64,000 bases of DNA from Bacillus sp. T33-2 (GTDB taxonomy: Bacteria; Bacillota; Bacilli; Bacillales; Cytobacillaceae), in the NCBI RefSeq assembly GCF_002860205.1, contig NZ_PGVB01000011.1, positions 1 to 64,000 on the forward strand, in the 5' to 3' direction. The translations under genes and the position numbers were made by a program. The notes under the pieces are model-generated. The model was given only the letters and a program-made list of their open reading frames with translations, ran no database searches and was not told the DNA's origin. This document shows, piece after piece, positions 34,771-43,720 of this stretch. Every line of letters starts with the position of its first letter. Within the stretch, counting starts at the first letter, position 1.

Positions 34771-35084
34771 ATGTCTACGATTTCTCTTGCAAAAGCGGTA
34801 AAGCGTGCTGTCAAAAAGGATGCATGAATTGGAAGAGGAGATGGATAGGGTAGCTTTCGCCGATTAAAATCCCTTTGACTCAGTAGAAATGGATATACAT
34901 GAAATAAGCAGGAAGGCGGACCGATACAAGGATTATCCCAGGAACAACTCTGGCTGAAAGATGAAGGGTTACCCGGCAAACAATAAATGCAGTAGAAAAT
35001 AACAAATACGACCCAACTCTTGATTTGGCGTTTCGTCTCGCGAAGATTCTTGGCGTAAAAGTGGATGAACTATTGTTGTATTAA
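34771..35084 (+). pseudogene. Decayed XRE-type HTH regulator
   Basis: The 3' part encodes a clean HTH C-terminus, VTRQTINAVENNKYDPTLDL, then AFRLAKILGVKVDELLLY and a stop at 35082. Upstream, QGLSQEQL lies in another frame, so the recognition region is frameshifted. An ATG at 34771 with AAAGGAG opens only 18 codons (MSTISLAKAVKRAVKKDA), apparently an unrelated small frame. The length and pattern of the intact relatives (~65-70 residues, YgzD-like) suggest a former small repressor. The rest of 34549-35173 is empty. Confidence 0.7.
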
Positions 35085-35173
35085 AATAGCAACATTCTTT
35101 TCAGAAAAATGGAAACAGATCATCCCATGGGGTGCTCTGTTTCCATTTATTCATTAAGAAACTCCAATGATAA

Positions 35174-35821
35174 TCAAAGAACATACAAGTAAACAGATAG
35201 AAAATGCGCAAGGCTGCCGAGCAGAATGAAAATGTGAAAAATTTCGTGGAAGCCCATGTATTTTGATTGTAAAAACGCAGGTTTAGCCCCGTAAATTACT
35301 CCGCCAATCGTATAAAGGATTCCGCCAAGTACTAAAAGGAACAATCCCATCGAATTGATGGCTCCTGCAAGCGGGGATGCGACAAAAATAATCATCCAGC
35401 CCATGCCAATATAAAGGGCTGTCGAAATCCAACGGGGGCAATTAAACCAGATTAATTTGAAGAGAACGCCACATACAGCCACCGTAGTCACGATTGAAAA
35501 CATGACCCAGCCAGTAACCCCATTCAAGCTGATCAGGCAAAAAGGTGTGTACGTTCCGGCAATCAATAAAAATATCATTGAGTGGTCAAGCCGTCTCAGG
35601 AAAGCAATCACTTTATCCTTCGCGATGACCATGTGATAGGTGGCAGAAGCACTGTAAAGCAGGATCATGCTGACACCAAAAACGATGACTGCGGCAATGG
35701 AAAGTGGAGATGCTGTCGTGATTGAAGCCTTGATGACCATTGCAAGCAGGCCGATAAACGATAAAATCGCCCCAGCTAAATGTGTGAACCCGTTGATTGG
35801 TTCCCGAATGTAAGAATTCAT
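35174..35821 (-). CDS. Hemolysin III / PAQR family membrane protein
   Basis: The start is ATG 35821, supported by CAGGAGGCGACAAG; an upstream ATG overlaps the Shine-Dalgarno. 215 residues with seven helices. PAQR signatures are present: REPINGFTHLAGAILSF at the start, SASATYHM (zinc-ligand region, Ser/His) and FHEIFHIFILLGSLAHF near the C-terminus (His ligands). Bacterial members are integral membrane hydrolase-like proteins, named for B. cereus hemolysin III, with physiological role unclear. It is monocistronic. Confidence 0.9.
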   Translation of the reverse strand: MNSYIREPINGFTHLAGAILSFIGLLAMVIKASITTASPLSIAAVIVFGVSMILLYSASATYHMVIAKDKVIAFLRRLDHSMIFLLIAGTYTPFCLISLNGVTGWVMFSIVTTVAVCGVLFKLIWFNCPRWISTALYIGMGWMIIFVASPLAGAINSMGLFLLVLGGILYTIGGVIYGAKPAFLQSKYMGFHEIFHIFILLGSLAHFLSVYLYVL

Positions 35822-35957
35822 CTTGTCGCCTCCTGAACTCATTATGTAGTTTTGGATACTACTTATTATAATACATACATCACACTATGCGGTCAACATT
35901 TACCTTAGTGCTCATATAAGATATAATTTTGTTAAAACAAAGTAGTGGGGTACGAGA

Positions 35958-36533
35958 ATGGAAAATCTGAATGATATTGTTGCAAAATTGGGCCTGGAAA
36001 ATAATATATATCCAGAAGAAATCCCTGAAATAGACTTGTATATGGACCAGGTCATCCAACTGTTTGAAAAAAAATTTAATGATACGAAACGCAATGAAGA
36101 TGAAAAAGTACTTACGAAAACAATGATCAACAATTATGCGAAAGGGAAGCTATTTTTTCCTATAAAGAATAAAAAGTATTCAAGAGAGCACCTCATACTG
36201 ATCAGCTTGATCTACCAGCTGAAAGGTGCCCTGTCCATAAATGATATAAAGGATACTCTCGACGGCATAAATAAAAAAGTTACGGAGGGCGATCTGGCCC
36301 TGGAATCTTTCTATAGGGGCTACCTCAACCTCTTCAATAAAAATGTGGAGAATTTCAAAAAGGAAATTCATAACCGTACAGAGGAGGCAAAGGAAGAAGC
36401 CATCCGGATTGACAATCACCCCGAGTATATTGAGCAGGTGCTTATGGTCGCTTCTCTCGTCAATATCAGCAATTTGTACCGAAGGGCTGCTGAGAAGCTT
36501 GTAGATGAAATCGCGGGGAAAAAGAAAGGCTGA
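35958..36533 (+). CDS. DUF1836 domain protein
   Basis: 191 residues, mainly helical. It resembles DUF1836: PEEIPEIDLYMDQVIQLFEK, then RNEDEKVLTKTMINNYAKGK and SREHLILISLIYQLKGALSI, where a MerR-like helix-turn-helix is often predicted. The C-terminal helix (VDEIAGKKK) is Lys-rich. No membrane helix. Probably a DNA-binding regulator, though targets are unknown. It is monocistronic, between convergent neighbours. Confidence 0.8.
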   Translation: MENLNDIVAKLGLENNIYPEEIPEIDLYMDQVIQLFEKKFNDTKRNEDEKVLTKTMINNYAKGKLFFPIKNKKYSREHLILISLIYQLKGALSINDIKDTLDGINKKVTEGDLALESFYRGYLNLFNKNVENFKKEIHNRTEEAKEEAIRIDNHPEYIEQVLMVASLVNISNLYRRAAEKLVDEIAGKKKG

Positions 36534-36605
36534 CAGCTGGCTGCTCGCCTCGCTCATCTCGGAAAAGTACATTTTTGAATACTTGAGGGCATCGCTTTCC
36601 GCTTG

Positions 36606-37127
36606 TTAATTGACTGGTTCTAGTAATGATGTAGGCAAATAACCTTCTTTACCGGAATCGCTCATTTTGACCTTGGCACGGATTACGTCTCTCTCGATAA
36701 TTTCTACTTCACTGTCTTGTTGAATCGCTGTGACCTGATTATTTTTCTCTATTCCTTCAACACCTTTTAAATCATTGACTTCAATCAATTGGTATAGCTC
36801 ATCATATGCATCGGGGGTTACAGCCAAGTATGCATCTTTTTTCGTTCTGGCTTTATCCCCTTTTTGAAGGGTGTTTTCCTCTACCTGCTTTTCCCCCTCC
36901 TTATAGGACACTTTCATATTTTCAACAATTACCGGTGTCTCCTTTTTCACTGTTTCAGCCAGTTGATCCGCACCTTCCTTTACTTGCTCTGCAGCTTCTC
37001 CAGTCTTCTGCTCAATCTCTTTGGACGCTTCGTTCGTGCTCTGTACAACCTCTTCTTCACTGCATCCTGAAGAAACGAGCAGCATAAGGCTGAGGGGAAG
37101 AAATATGAATTTCCGAGACACATCCAT
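36606..37127 (-). CDS. Lipoprotein with SH3-like C-terminal domain
   Basis: 173 residues. Signal peptide with lipobox LVSSGC (Cys near residue 22), so it is lipid-anchored outside the membrane. Residues ~25-85 are an Ala/Glu/Lys-rich helix (EASKEIEQKTGEAAEQVKEG), probably a coiled stalk. The C-terminal ~80 residues look like a bacterial SH3-type barrel (LQKGDKARTKKDAYLAV, ending GKEGYLPTSLLEPV), which might bind peptidoglycan. The function is unknown. The Shine-Dalgarno is GGAGGTTTG. No operon partner. Confidence 0.75.
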   Translation of the reverse strand: MDVSRKFIFLPLSLMLLVSSGCSEEEVVQSTNEASKEIEQKTGEAAEQVKEGADQLAETVKKETPVIVENMKVSYKEGEKQVEENTLQKGDKARTKKDAYLAVTPDAYDELYQLIEVNDLKGVEGIEKNNQVTAIQQDSEVEIIERDVIRAKVKMSDSGKEGYLPTSLLEPVN

Positions 37128-37527
37128 TTTTTCAAACCTCCTAGTTTTTATTATTTACGTACCACTTAGATTGATAGATAAAACAAGATACCTGGACGAA
37201 AGGAGCCCGGCAAATCCGGGCTATTAAGCGTCAAAGATGGTGAGTAAGAGTCCGAGCTGCTTCGACAGCCCTTTTTTTTGTACTTTTATGCGTAAAAATT
37301 CGACGTTATCCTACAAATTCAGATATGAAAAGTAATGAGATAACCAACAGACAGATGTCTCTTTATATCAATTTGACATAGTATGTAAATTATAGTCGTT
37401 ATTTGTGAATATCTTTAATGGCATATATCAGTTAATATTAATCTGTATTTCTGGTATCTTGCGAACGGAAATAGGGAAGCTGCCAGAATAAAACATCATA
37501 CTCAATTGAATCGGTGGTGGGTTTTGA

Positions 37528-38181
37528 GTGAGTGTAAACTTCGGCGTAAAATTGATTGATCATTATGCTGTATTAGAAGATGAAACATTGGTAGAGATGG
37601 TTCATAATGGTGATGGGGAATCATTGGATTATTTAATAAATAAATACCGGAATTTTGTGCGTGCCAAGTCGAGCAAATACTTTTTGTGCGGCGGGGACAA
37701 AGAAGATATTTTTCAAGAGGGCATGATTGGCCTGTATAAAGCGATCCGGGACTTTAAAGCGGACAAACTGTCTTCTTTTAAGGCATTTGCTGAACTTTGC
37801 ATCACAAGACAAATCATTTCGGCGGTCAAAGCGGCTACCCGGCAAAAACATATTCCTCTTAATTCGTATATATCACTGGACAAGCCCGTGTATGACGAAG
37901 AACCAAGCCACACACTGATGGATATGCTGCCCGGAACAATAGTGACGGATCCGGCAGTATTAATCGTTAACCAGGAAGAAGCCGATGACATCGAGTTGAA
38001 AATGGCTGACAGGCTCAGTGCTTTGGAGAGGCAAGTACTGTCCCTGTACATTACTGGCCACTCTTACGTAGAAATTTCAGTAGAATTAAATAAACATGTA
38101 AAGTCGATTGACAATGCCCTTCAGCGGATCAAAAGAAAACTAGAACGGTATGTGGAGATGCGGCAGATTATCAATGTTTAA
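37528..38181 (+). CDS. SigH-like (Spo0H) sigma factor, outside the usual locus
   Basis: 217 residues from GTG 37528 (weak GGTGGTGGG upstream), close to the 218 of SigH. Region 2 is strongly SigH-like: YLINKYRNFVRAKSSKYFL, EDIFQEGMIGLYKAIRDFK, SSFKAFAELCITRQIISAVK, TRQKHIPLNSYISLDKP. Region 4 reads LSALERQVLSLYITGHSYVE, then NKHVKSIDNALQRIKRKLER. SigH drives entry to sporulation and competence. In Bacillus sigH normally lies before rpmG-secE-nusG; none of these adjoin. The N-terminus and linker (DMLPGTIVTDP) differ, so it may be a second, diverged SigH. A terminator follows. Confidence 0.85.
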   Translation: MSVNFGVKLIDHYAVLEDETLVEMVHNGDGESLDYLINKYRNFVRAKSSKYFLCGGDKEDIFQEGMIGLYKAIRDFKADKLSSFKAFAELCITRQIISAVKAATRQKHIPLNSYISLDKPVYDEEPSHTLMDMLPGTIVTDPAVLIVNQEEADDIELKMADRLSALERQVLSLYITGHSYVEISVELNKHVKSIDNALQRIKRKLERYVEMRQIINV

Positions 38182-38260
38182 TTATTAGAACAAGGACAAG
38201 ACATATGGATCGCGTTATTTCGTTTGAATTGAGCAGTAAATTTTTGGTTGTTAAGGAGCG

Positions 38261-38289
38261 AAATGAGTTGCTTGGCAGCTCATTTTTTA
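38261..38289 (+). terminator. Terminator after the sigma factor
   Basis: AATGAG-TTGC and GCAG-CTCATT form a stem followed by TTTTTATT. Confidence 0.75.
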
Positions 38290-38334
38290 TTAACTGAAGC
38301 ACAAAGAAAAAGGAGTAGAATGATTTGTCTAATT

Positions 38335-38844
38335 CTACTCCTTATCTATAAACCACAATAAAGCTTTTTTAGCAGTCTCTGCATCCATTCCATTCGCTAC
38401 ATTGCCAAGTGATGCTCTCCAGCATGCTGCCAGAATTGTTTCCGCCCCCTCGATTTCTTCTCCCAGCATTGTTTTAAATAATGATGCAACCAAATCTGTG
38501 CTTTTACTTGGATCCTGTTCACTTGCTAGTGTACAGACATTAATTTTTACGGCATAATCGAAACCGACTATCATAGCTGCCTTCAGGGACATTAACGGTG
38601 CCTCATAAACAGCAGAGGCTCCCTCCATTCTACTGATGATCCTATGTTCAACTTCCTCCCGGATAGTCCGGTAAAGCTCCAGTTTATTTCCAAAGTGGTG
38701 ATAAATAGCACCAGTCGTTGCCCCGACGGACTTAGCTAGAAGCTGAACATTCACCCCTTCATAGCCTGATCGTCCAAAATCCTTAATTGCCTGATTTAAT
38801 ATTTTTTCTTTTACTGTTCCTGGAATTGGTATATCTTCTCTCAT
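38335..38844 (-). CDS. TetR/AcrR family repressor
   Basis: 169 residues. The N-terminal HTH reads ILNQAIKDFGRSGYEGVNVQ, then LLAKSVGATTGAIYHHFGNK, a textbook TetR domain; the C-terminal helical half is the ligand domain (VEHRIISRMEG, then GAETILAACWRA). It diverges from a VOC-family gene 82 bp away, whose promoter contains two palindromic sites (38872-38909) that are its likely operators. Its own -10 (TATAAT) ends only six bases before the ATG and no Shine-Dalgarno is visible, so the mRNA may be leaderless. Confidence 0.9.
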   Translation of the reverse strand: MREDIPIPGTVKEKILNQAIKDFGRSGYEGVNVQLLAKSVGATTGAIYHHFGNKLELYRTIREEVEHRIISRMEGASAVYEAPLMSLKAAMIVGFDYAVKINVCTLASEQDPSKSTDLVASLFKTMLGEEIEGAETILAACWRASLGNVANGMDAETAKKALLWFIDKE

Positions 38845-38861
38845 ATTTACATTATAACATA

Positions 38862-38909
38862 TTGACTCAAATACATAAATTGTTTATGCTTTACATAAAT
38901 CGTTTACGT
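38862..38909 (+). promoter_or_regulatory. SigA promoter with two overlapping TetR-type operators
   Basis: TTGACT (38862-38867), a 17-bp spacer and TATGCT (38885-38890) form a good promoter for the VOC gene. TACATAAATTGTTTATG (38872) and TACATAAATCGTTTACG (38892) are direct copies 20 bp apart, each with the partly palindromic core TAAA-n3-TTTA. The first overlaps the -10, which suits repression. Confidence 0.75.
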
Positions 38910-38926
38910 AAGGGAGATGAAACCAA

Positions 38927-39268
38927 ATGAGATTAGTTTTTCTTTCCCAGCCAGTCAAAGACATAAAAAAAGCAGTTGCATTTTACCGGGATGTTTTGGG
39001 TATGGAAGAAGCCTGGAGAGAGGGTGACCATACAGTGGCAATACAAACATCCTCAGATGTTCAAATTCTATTGGAAGATGAAGAAGTGGAGCTGGAAATT
39101 GGAGCCGGGGGAATCTATGTCGTTGACAGCGTGGACAAATTTTATAATGACAATATGGTGCGCCTTACTTTTATAAAAGAACCACGTGATATTCCACCGG
39201 GAAGGTATGCAATATTCAGTGATGTTTCAGGAAACCCGATTAGAATCATAGATATGACAAAACAATAG
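38927..39268 (+). CDS. VOC (glyoxalase/bleomycin-resistance) family protein
   Basis: 113 residues, one full VOC unit (beta-alpha-beta-beta-beta twice): FLSQPVKDIKKAVAFYRDVL, then MEEAWREGDHTVAIQTSSDV and a second half with VVDSVDKFYNDNMV, ending SDVSGNPIRIIDM. It lacks the usual first-module His (LSQ start) but has Glu in the last strand, so metal binding is uncertain. It is controlled by the divergent TetR gene through two operators, which suggests it deals with a small toxic or aromatic compound. A terminator follows. Confidence 0.85.
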   Translation: MRLVFLSQPVKDIKKAVAFYRDVLGMEEAWREGDHTVAIQTSSDVQILLEDEEVELEIGAGGIYVVDSVDKFYNDNMVRLTFIKEPRDIPPGRYAIFSDVSGNPIRIIDMTKQ

Positions 39269-39280
39269 AATTAACTTCGG

Positions 39281-39317
39281 GGACCGACTCACACTGATGG
39301 TGAGTCAGTCCTTTTTT
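39281..39317 (+). terminator. Strong intrinsic terminator
   Basis: GGACCGACTCAC (39281-39292) pairs with GTGAGTCAGTCC (39300-39311), followed by TTTTTT. The stem is nearly perfect. Confidence 0.9.
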
Positions 39318-39443
39318 GATGAGCGACAGTTACGATGACTATTGGCCGAATAGTCCTGATTCCGCCAATGTATGGCTTTGTAAAGAACATATATTGAGTC
39401 AATTAAGCGTCTTAAAATTTGACGGTCAAGTTTACGTATAGTT

Positions 39444-39469
39444 AAAATGTTTCCTATAGGAAACATTTT
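39444..39469. promoter_or_regulatory. 26-bp perfect palindrome, possible metalloregulator operator
   Basis: AAAATGTTTCCTA/TAGGAAACATTTT is exactly self-complementary without a loop and is followed by more T. It lies about 170 bp upstream of the ZIP transporter and after the VOC terminator. TTTCCTATAGGAAA resembles MntR-type sites (TTTGCCTTAAGGAAA). A terminator function is also possible because of the flanking T run. The rest of 39318-39637 shows nothing. Confidence 0.5.
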
Positions 39470-39637
39470 TTTGTTGGTGCATACAATTACATTAATAAAT
39501 TCACCAGGGAGCCAGCATTGCGGGTAAGATGGTGGGATAATTTCTCCTGCTAATAGTTGTACCGGCCATGGTCTTTCAATTCATTGCCATCCCGTGAGTT
39601 TCTTCACTGAGTATCATTCGTAAAGGGGAGAAAAATA

Positions 39638-40447
39638 ATGACTGAGAATTTGTTATTTGCCTTTGGTTTGACCCTAATGGCAGGTCTGGCTACGGGTATT
39701 GGAAGCATCCTCGCGTTTTTCACGTCCAGGACGAACACGAAATTTTTATCGCTGGCGCTGGGGTTTTCTGCAGGGGTGATGATCTATGTGTCGATGATTG
39801 AGATTTTTGTGAAGGCAAAGATTGCCCTTGTTGATTCGTTAGGAAATGAAATGGGCAACTGGATTACGGTGGCCGGGTTCTTTGGCGGGATGCTGTTAAT
39901 TGCAGCAATTGATAATTTCATTCCAAAGCAGGGAAACCCGCATGAACTTAAGACTGTTGAGGACATGAGCATTCCAAACAGCGGTTTGCAAGATCCCGCA
40001 TTGCTCAAGATGGGAACCTTCACAGCCCTTGCAATCGGAATCCATAACTTTCCCGAAGGAATCGCCACTTTTACCTCGGCCCTTCAGGACCCCGCTCTCG
40101 GCATCGCGATCGCCGTTGCGATAGCAATCCACAACATCCCGGAAGGAATTGCCGTATCGGTGCCGGTCTATTTTGCAACAGGGGATAAGAAAAAAGCATT
40201 TAAGCTCTCGTTCCTGTCTGGTCTTTCAGAACCAGTTGGCGCTTTTGTAGCGTACTTGTTCCTGATGCCTTTTCTGAACGATATCATGTTTGGGTTGATC
40301 TTCGCTGCAGTTGCTGGAATAATGGTATTTATTTCTCTTGATGAATTATTGCCTGCTGCCAAAAAGTACGACGAGGCCCACACCTCAATTTACGGTCTAA
40401 TCGGCGGGATGGCAGTCATGGCGCTCAGTCTATTACTATTCATCTGA
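39638..40447 (+). CDS. zupT: ZIP family metal transporter (ZupT-like)
   Basis: 269 residues, eight helices. The paired metal-site motifs GIHNFPEG (helix IV) and AIHNIPEG (helix V) are both present, as is the conserved GFSAGVMIYVSMIEI at helix II. ZIP proteins import Zn2+, Mn2+ or Fe2+ into the cytoplasm. No cytoplasmic His-rich loop is visible. Monocistronic with a terminator at 40469; a palindrome that could bind a metalloregulator lies upstream. The exact metal cannot be decided. Confidence 0.92.
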   Translation: MTENLLFAFGLTLMAGLATGIGSILAFFTSRTNTKFLSLALGFSAGVMIYVSMIEIFVKAKIALVDSLGNEMGNWITVAGFFGGMLLIAAIDNFIPKQGNPHELKTVEDMSIPNSGLQDPALLKMGTFTALAIGIHNFPEGIATFTSALQDPALGIAIAVAIAIHNIPEGIAVSVPVYFATGDKKKAFKLSFLSGLSEPVGAFVAYLFLMPFLNDIMFGLIFAAVAGIMVFISLDELLPAAKKYDEAHTSIYGLIGGMAVMALSLLLFI

Positions 40448-40468
40448 TAAATCGAAGAATTGATGTTG

Positions 40469-40502
40469 ACTCACCTGAAATTATCGGGTGGGTTTTATTT
40501 TT
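40469..40502 (+). terminator. Terminator after ZIP gene
   Basis: ACTCACC and GGTGGGT form the stem, followed by TTTATTTTTG. 40503-40715 holds no recognised gene. Confidence 0.65.
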
Positions 40503-40715
40503 GTATAGGGTTTTTGGTGTTGTGGATGAAAGAATGCAAGGAGTACAATTAACTTTACGGAGGGACTGGCTGAACATTCGCACTTGCACAGGGCCATTGT
40601 GCGGAATATTCATTCCGTACTTCAGGTTCATCGATGATTCCACCGGTGGTGAAAATATGGCTTCTTAGGTCGTAAATTAGACTTAATGGGCAGTTCACAA
40701 AGGGCAGAGGAAATC

Positions 40716-40745
40716 GAACAAAGACCGAAATCTCCGGTCTTTGTT
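40716..40745 (-). terminator. Terminator after the PAS kinase
   Basis: GAACAAAGACCG (40716-40727) pairs perfectly with CGGTCTTTGTTC (40734-40745); the T-tract is short. Confidence 0.65.
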
Positions 40746-40776
40746 CTGCTGAATAATTTTAAGCTGGTGCAGGATG

Positions 40777-42441
40777 TCAATGTGCCAATTCCACCGCTTC
40801 ACGCTGTCCGGAAACATTGTTATTGCTAAGCGGCAATTCAATCACGACTTCTGTCCCCTCATTGACTTCACTGTTAAATTTGATCGTGCCATTGTGCGCT
40901 TCGACAATCTTGAAACTGACGGTCAAACCAAGCCCGGTGCCTTTTTCCTTTGAAGAGTAGAATGGCTCCCCGATTTTTTGCAGCAATTCCTCAGAAATGC
41001 CGTAACCATTATCACGCACAGTTACGGAAACATTATCATCATCAGGATTTGACAGGGTGATACTTACTTCGCCGCCGCCAGCTGATGCTTCAATCGCATT
41101 TTTGATGATATTGATGAACAGCTGCTTCAGCTGGTTCGGTTCACAATCAATCTCGATATGTCCTGCATAAATGAAATCGAGCTGGACATTCAGCATGCTC
41201 GCCTCGGTCTTCAATAAAGAGATCACATCATATAAAATATTTTGGATATCAGCTTTCGTGTACTTTAGCTGCTGAGGCTTTGCCAATAACAGCAATTCAC
41301 CGACAATATGATTGATGCGGTCCAATTCATCCAGCATGATTTGGTAGTAAAGCTGATGTTTTTCATCTTCCATTTTCAAAAGCTGTACAAAGCCTTTCAG
41401 GGAAGTAAGGGGATTCCTGATCTCGTGGGCAACGCTGGCTGACAGCTCTCCCACGACTGACAGCTTCTCCGTCCTTCTTAAGCGTTCCTCTGTCTGTTTG
41501 ATTTGCGTGATATCTTTCCCGAAGCCGATGATACCCTTCATGTTGCCGTCGACGATGATTGGCACGGAGGTTGTCTGCAGCGTGACTGTGCTGCCATTGC
41601 TCCGTTTAAATTCGACCTCCGAAATTCGGGGTGTTTTTTCCGCGATTACACCGGAAATATGTTGTACAGCGGGATGCCTACGATATTTTTTTAGCAGGTG
41701 TTTTATATTTTTTCCGATATATTTGGCTACAGGGTAGCCAGTGACCGTTTGAAATTGGGGGTTCAAGTTTGTGATCGTCCCCTCCATATCAAGGACATAA
41801 ACGATATCAGGGCTGTACAGGAACAGCGAATTATATTGCTCCTGGCTCTCCTCCAGCAATTTTTCCACATGCTTTCTCTCGGAAATGTCCCGGCCGATGA
41901 TGACCAGACCGTTCCTGCTCCCGTCCGGATGAAACAGCGGAACCTTAATGGTATCGAACGTTTTCTCTGTTCCATCAGGGAGTGGAATCATTTCCTCAAC
42001 CCGTGTGACGCCGCCATTTTGCCATGCTTCTTCATCCGATATTTCACAGTATCTCAGGGCGTCGCCATAGAATACGGTATGCTCCGCCAGATCAGAATCC
42101 TTTTTGCCTTTATAGTCCACATTCTCGAGCTGGAACAACTTCAAACCGAATTGATTGGCTTCGATCCATCTGCCTTCGCCGTCTTTAAAATTGACAAAGT
42201 CGACCATTGAATTGATCAGCGTCGATAAGCGCTCTTCCTCTACCTTCGCAGCATGAAACGCTTCCGTCTTGTTCAGCATAATGTAGAAGAAACAGCCCGT
42301 TACAACTACATAAAAAACCTCTTTAACCCTTTCGGCAACGTGGATGTATGACGAAGGGATGTAGTGATCGACGAGAAAGTTCGTGCCAAAGATCCAGATG
42401 ATGCTAGCCAGGATGTATAAGATAAGCTTTTTTTTCTTCAT
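40777..42441 (-). CDS. PAS-domain sensor histidine kinase (sporulation-kinase-like)
   Basis: 554 residues. Two membrane helices at about 7-24 and 40-58, then two PAS domains (~75-190 and ~200-315), the second with DIVYVLDMEGTITNLNPQFQ. HisKA H-box: VAHEIRNPLTSLKGFVQLL (phosphorylated His near 339). HATPase motifs: NIIKNAIEAS (N box), VTVRDNGYGISEEL (G1) and KGTGLGLTVS (G2). The domain order resembles KinE/KinD-type kinases that feed the Spo0F phosphorelay, but no response regulator is adjacent, so the partner is unproven. The Shine-Dalgarno is GGCAGGGG. It is an orphan kinase. Confidence 0.9.
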   Translation of the reverse strand: MKKKKLILYILASIIWIFGTNFLVDHYIPSSYIHVAERVKEVFYVVVTGCFFYIMLNKTEAFHAAKVEEERLSTLINSMVDFVNFKDGEGRWIEANQFGLKLFQLENVDYKGKKDSDLAEHTVFYGDALRYCEISDEEAWQNGGVTRVEEMIPLPDGTEKTFDTIKVPLFHPDGSRNGLVIIGRDISERKHVEKLLEESQEQYNSLFLYSPDIVYVLDMEGTITNLNPQFQTVTGYPVAKYIGKNIKHLLKKYRRHPAVQHISGVIAEKTPRISEVEFKRSNGSTVTLQTTSVPIIVDGNMKGIIGFGKDITQIKQTEERLRRTEKLSVVGELSASVAHEIRNPLTSLKGFVQLLKMEDEKHQLYYQIMLDELDRINHIVGELLLLAKPQQLKYTKADIQNILYDVISLLKTEASMLNVQLDFIYAGHIEIDCEPNQLKQLFINIIKNAIEASAGGGEVSITLSNPDDDNVSVTVRDNGYGISEELLQKIGEPFYSSKEKGTGLGLTVSFKIVEAHNGTIKFNSEVNEGTEVVIELPLSNNNVSGQREAVELAH

Positions 42442-42724
42442 GAAAAAACCCCTGCCCCATTTCTGAAAGTTTCTATACTAGTTGTCACGTTGGCAATAGT
42501 AGTAAAACCATCCAGGTACAAACATTGTAGTACTAATTCTATTTTATAACACTTAATTCGTGTCATGATATGTAAATTTATGTGTGTTTGGTGAAAAACA
42601 TGATGATCTGTTGTTTTGCTAAAGGCCTGAAAAATAAATGAAGCACCCCCTGCTTGTGTCCGCTGGGATGCTTATATTTGTTGGCAAGATAAATTGAGGT
42701 TCGAAAATCCAATTGCATTTCCTC

Positions 42725-42970
42725 TTAATCTTTGGATTCATAGAAAGCCTTTATGACAGAAATATTGGCGCCCTGGCCGATCATTTTTTTAATCTCCAGA
42801 CAGCGGATAATATCGTTCAGGGAATACAGGCGGCGGTTCCCTTCATTCCGGGCTGGCAGGATCAGGCCGATTTCTTCATAATACCGGATTTGCCGACCTG
42901 TTAACCCTGTGAGCGTCTTGACAACACTGATTGGAAACAACGCTTCATTATATGGGATTTGCAGAACCAT
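42725..42970 (-). CDS. Short MerR/GlnR-like DNA-binding protein
   Basis: 81 residues containing only the winged-helix part: [20 protein letters not shown], then [20 protein letters not shown]. Its sequence is closest to GlnR/TnrA-type regulators, but it lacks their C-terminal glutamine-synthetase-sensing tail and ends with [10 protein letters not shown]. It therefore might bind or compete for TnrA/GlnR-like boxes. It is the last gene of a run from the DUF294 gene, 14 bp downstream of the exonuclease. The Shine-Dalgarno is GGAGGAC. Confidence 0.75.
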   Translation of the reverse strand: MVLQIPYNEALFPISVVKTLTGLTGRQIRYYEEIGLILPARNEGNRRLYSLNDIIRCLEIKKMIGQGANISVIKAFYESKD

Positions 42971-42984
42971 GAATTGTCCTCCAA

Positions 42985-43719
42985 TTATCTTAGTTTGGCA
43001 AGGTATTCATATATTTCCCCGAGATTCCTGAACCCCATATGTTTTGCCTTATTAATGTAATAACCCCATAACTGCGCCGTCATTTTTGCATCCCCGAGTG
43101 CATGGTGGCGGTCTTTGATTTCGATGTCGCATTGGAGGCATGCCTGGTCGAGTGTCAATGATGAAGCCTGAGGGTGTTCAAGGCGGATAAGAAATGACGT
43201 GTCAATGATTCGGTGTTCAAAACGTGACCGCATTAAATCCCACGTCATTTTCTGCATAAAGGACTGTTCATGCTTCGCATGGTGGGCAACAAGAATGCTG
43301 CTTTTAATGAAGTTCAGGAACTGGATCAGCACATCTGAAGCGTCAGGGGCGCTGCGCAGATCCTCATCACCAATATTGGTAAGCGATGAGATCCGTTCGT
43401 CAAGAGGTTTTTCGGATTTTAGGAGGGAATAAAAGGTGTCATCGGCAATTGGTTTGTCCCCCACCATTTTAACCGCACCTATCGAAATGACATAGTCACC
43501 TTTATCGGGAAAAAATCCGGTCGTTTCCAGGTCAAATACGACCACCTCAAGCTCATCAAGGGGTGACTCCAGGCCGTTCGCAGCCTTCAGTTCATTTTGA
43601 AGCTGTCTTAAAAAAGAAATGTGCTGCGGGTTGGTTTGGCCCTGGACACCTGCATAGATGCTTGAGCCAATTTTTCCGGACATTTGCCTTATATATTGGA
43701 TCATCTCATGCACCCCCAT
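42985..43719 (-). CDS. DnaQ-like exonuclease partnered with DUF294 protein
   Basis: ATG 43719 (AAAGGA eight bases upstream) is used; ATG 43704 is an alternative. About 244 residues. After a ~50-residue helical leader comes [20 protein letters not shown] (ExoI DxE), [14 protein letters not shown] (ExoII, Asp replaced by Glu) and [14 protein letters not shown] (ExoIII HxAxxD). So the DEDDh site is nearly complete; whether Glu in ExoII supports catalysis is uncertain. It starts a base or two after the stop of the DUF294 gene, so they are coupled. In many bacteria DUF294 and DnaQ-like exonucleases occur as a neighbour pair. Confidence 0.8.
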   Translation of the reverse strand: MGVHEMIQYIRQMSGKIGSSIYAGVQGQTNPQHISFLRQLQNELKAANGLESPLDELEVVVFDLETTGFFPDKGDYVISIGAVKMVGDKPIADDTFYSLLKSEKPLDERISSLTNIGDEDLRSAPDASDVLIQFLNFIKSSILVAHHAKHEQSFMQKMTWDLMRSRFEHRIIDTSFLIRLEHPQASSLTLDQACLQCDIEIKDRHHALGDAKMTAQLWGYYINKAKHMGFRNLGEIYEYLAKLR

Positions 43720-43720
43720 C

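Noticed and set aside
37373-37396. SigA promoter before the SigH-like gene (TTGACA ... TATAGT)
   Set aside because: The spacing is only 12 bp, too short for a working promoter.
41698-42210. 170-residue frame antisense to the PAS kinase
   Set aside because: No start context and explained by the codon bias of the kinase gene on the other strand.
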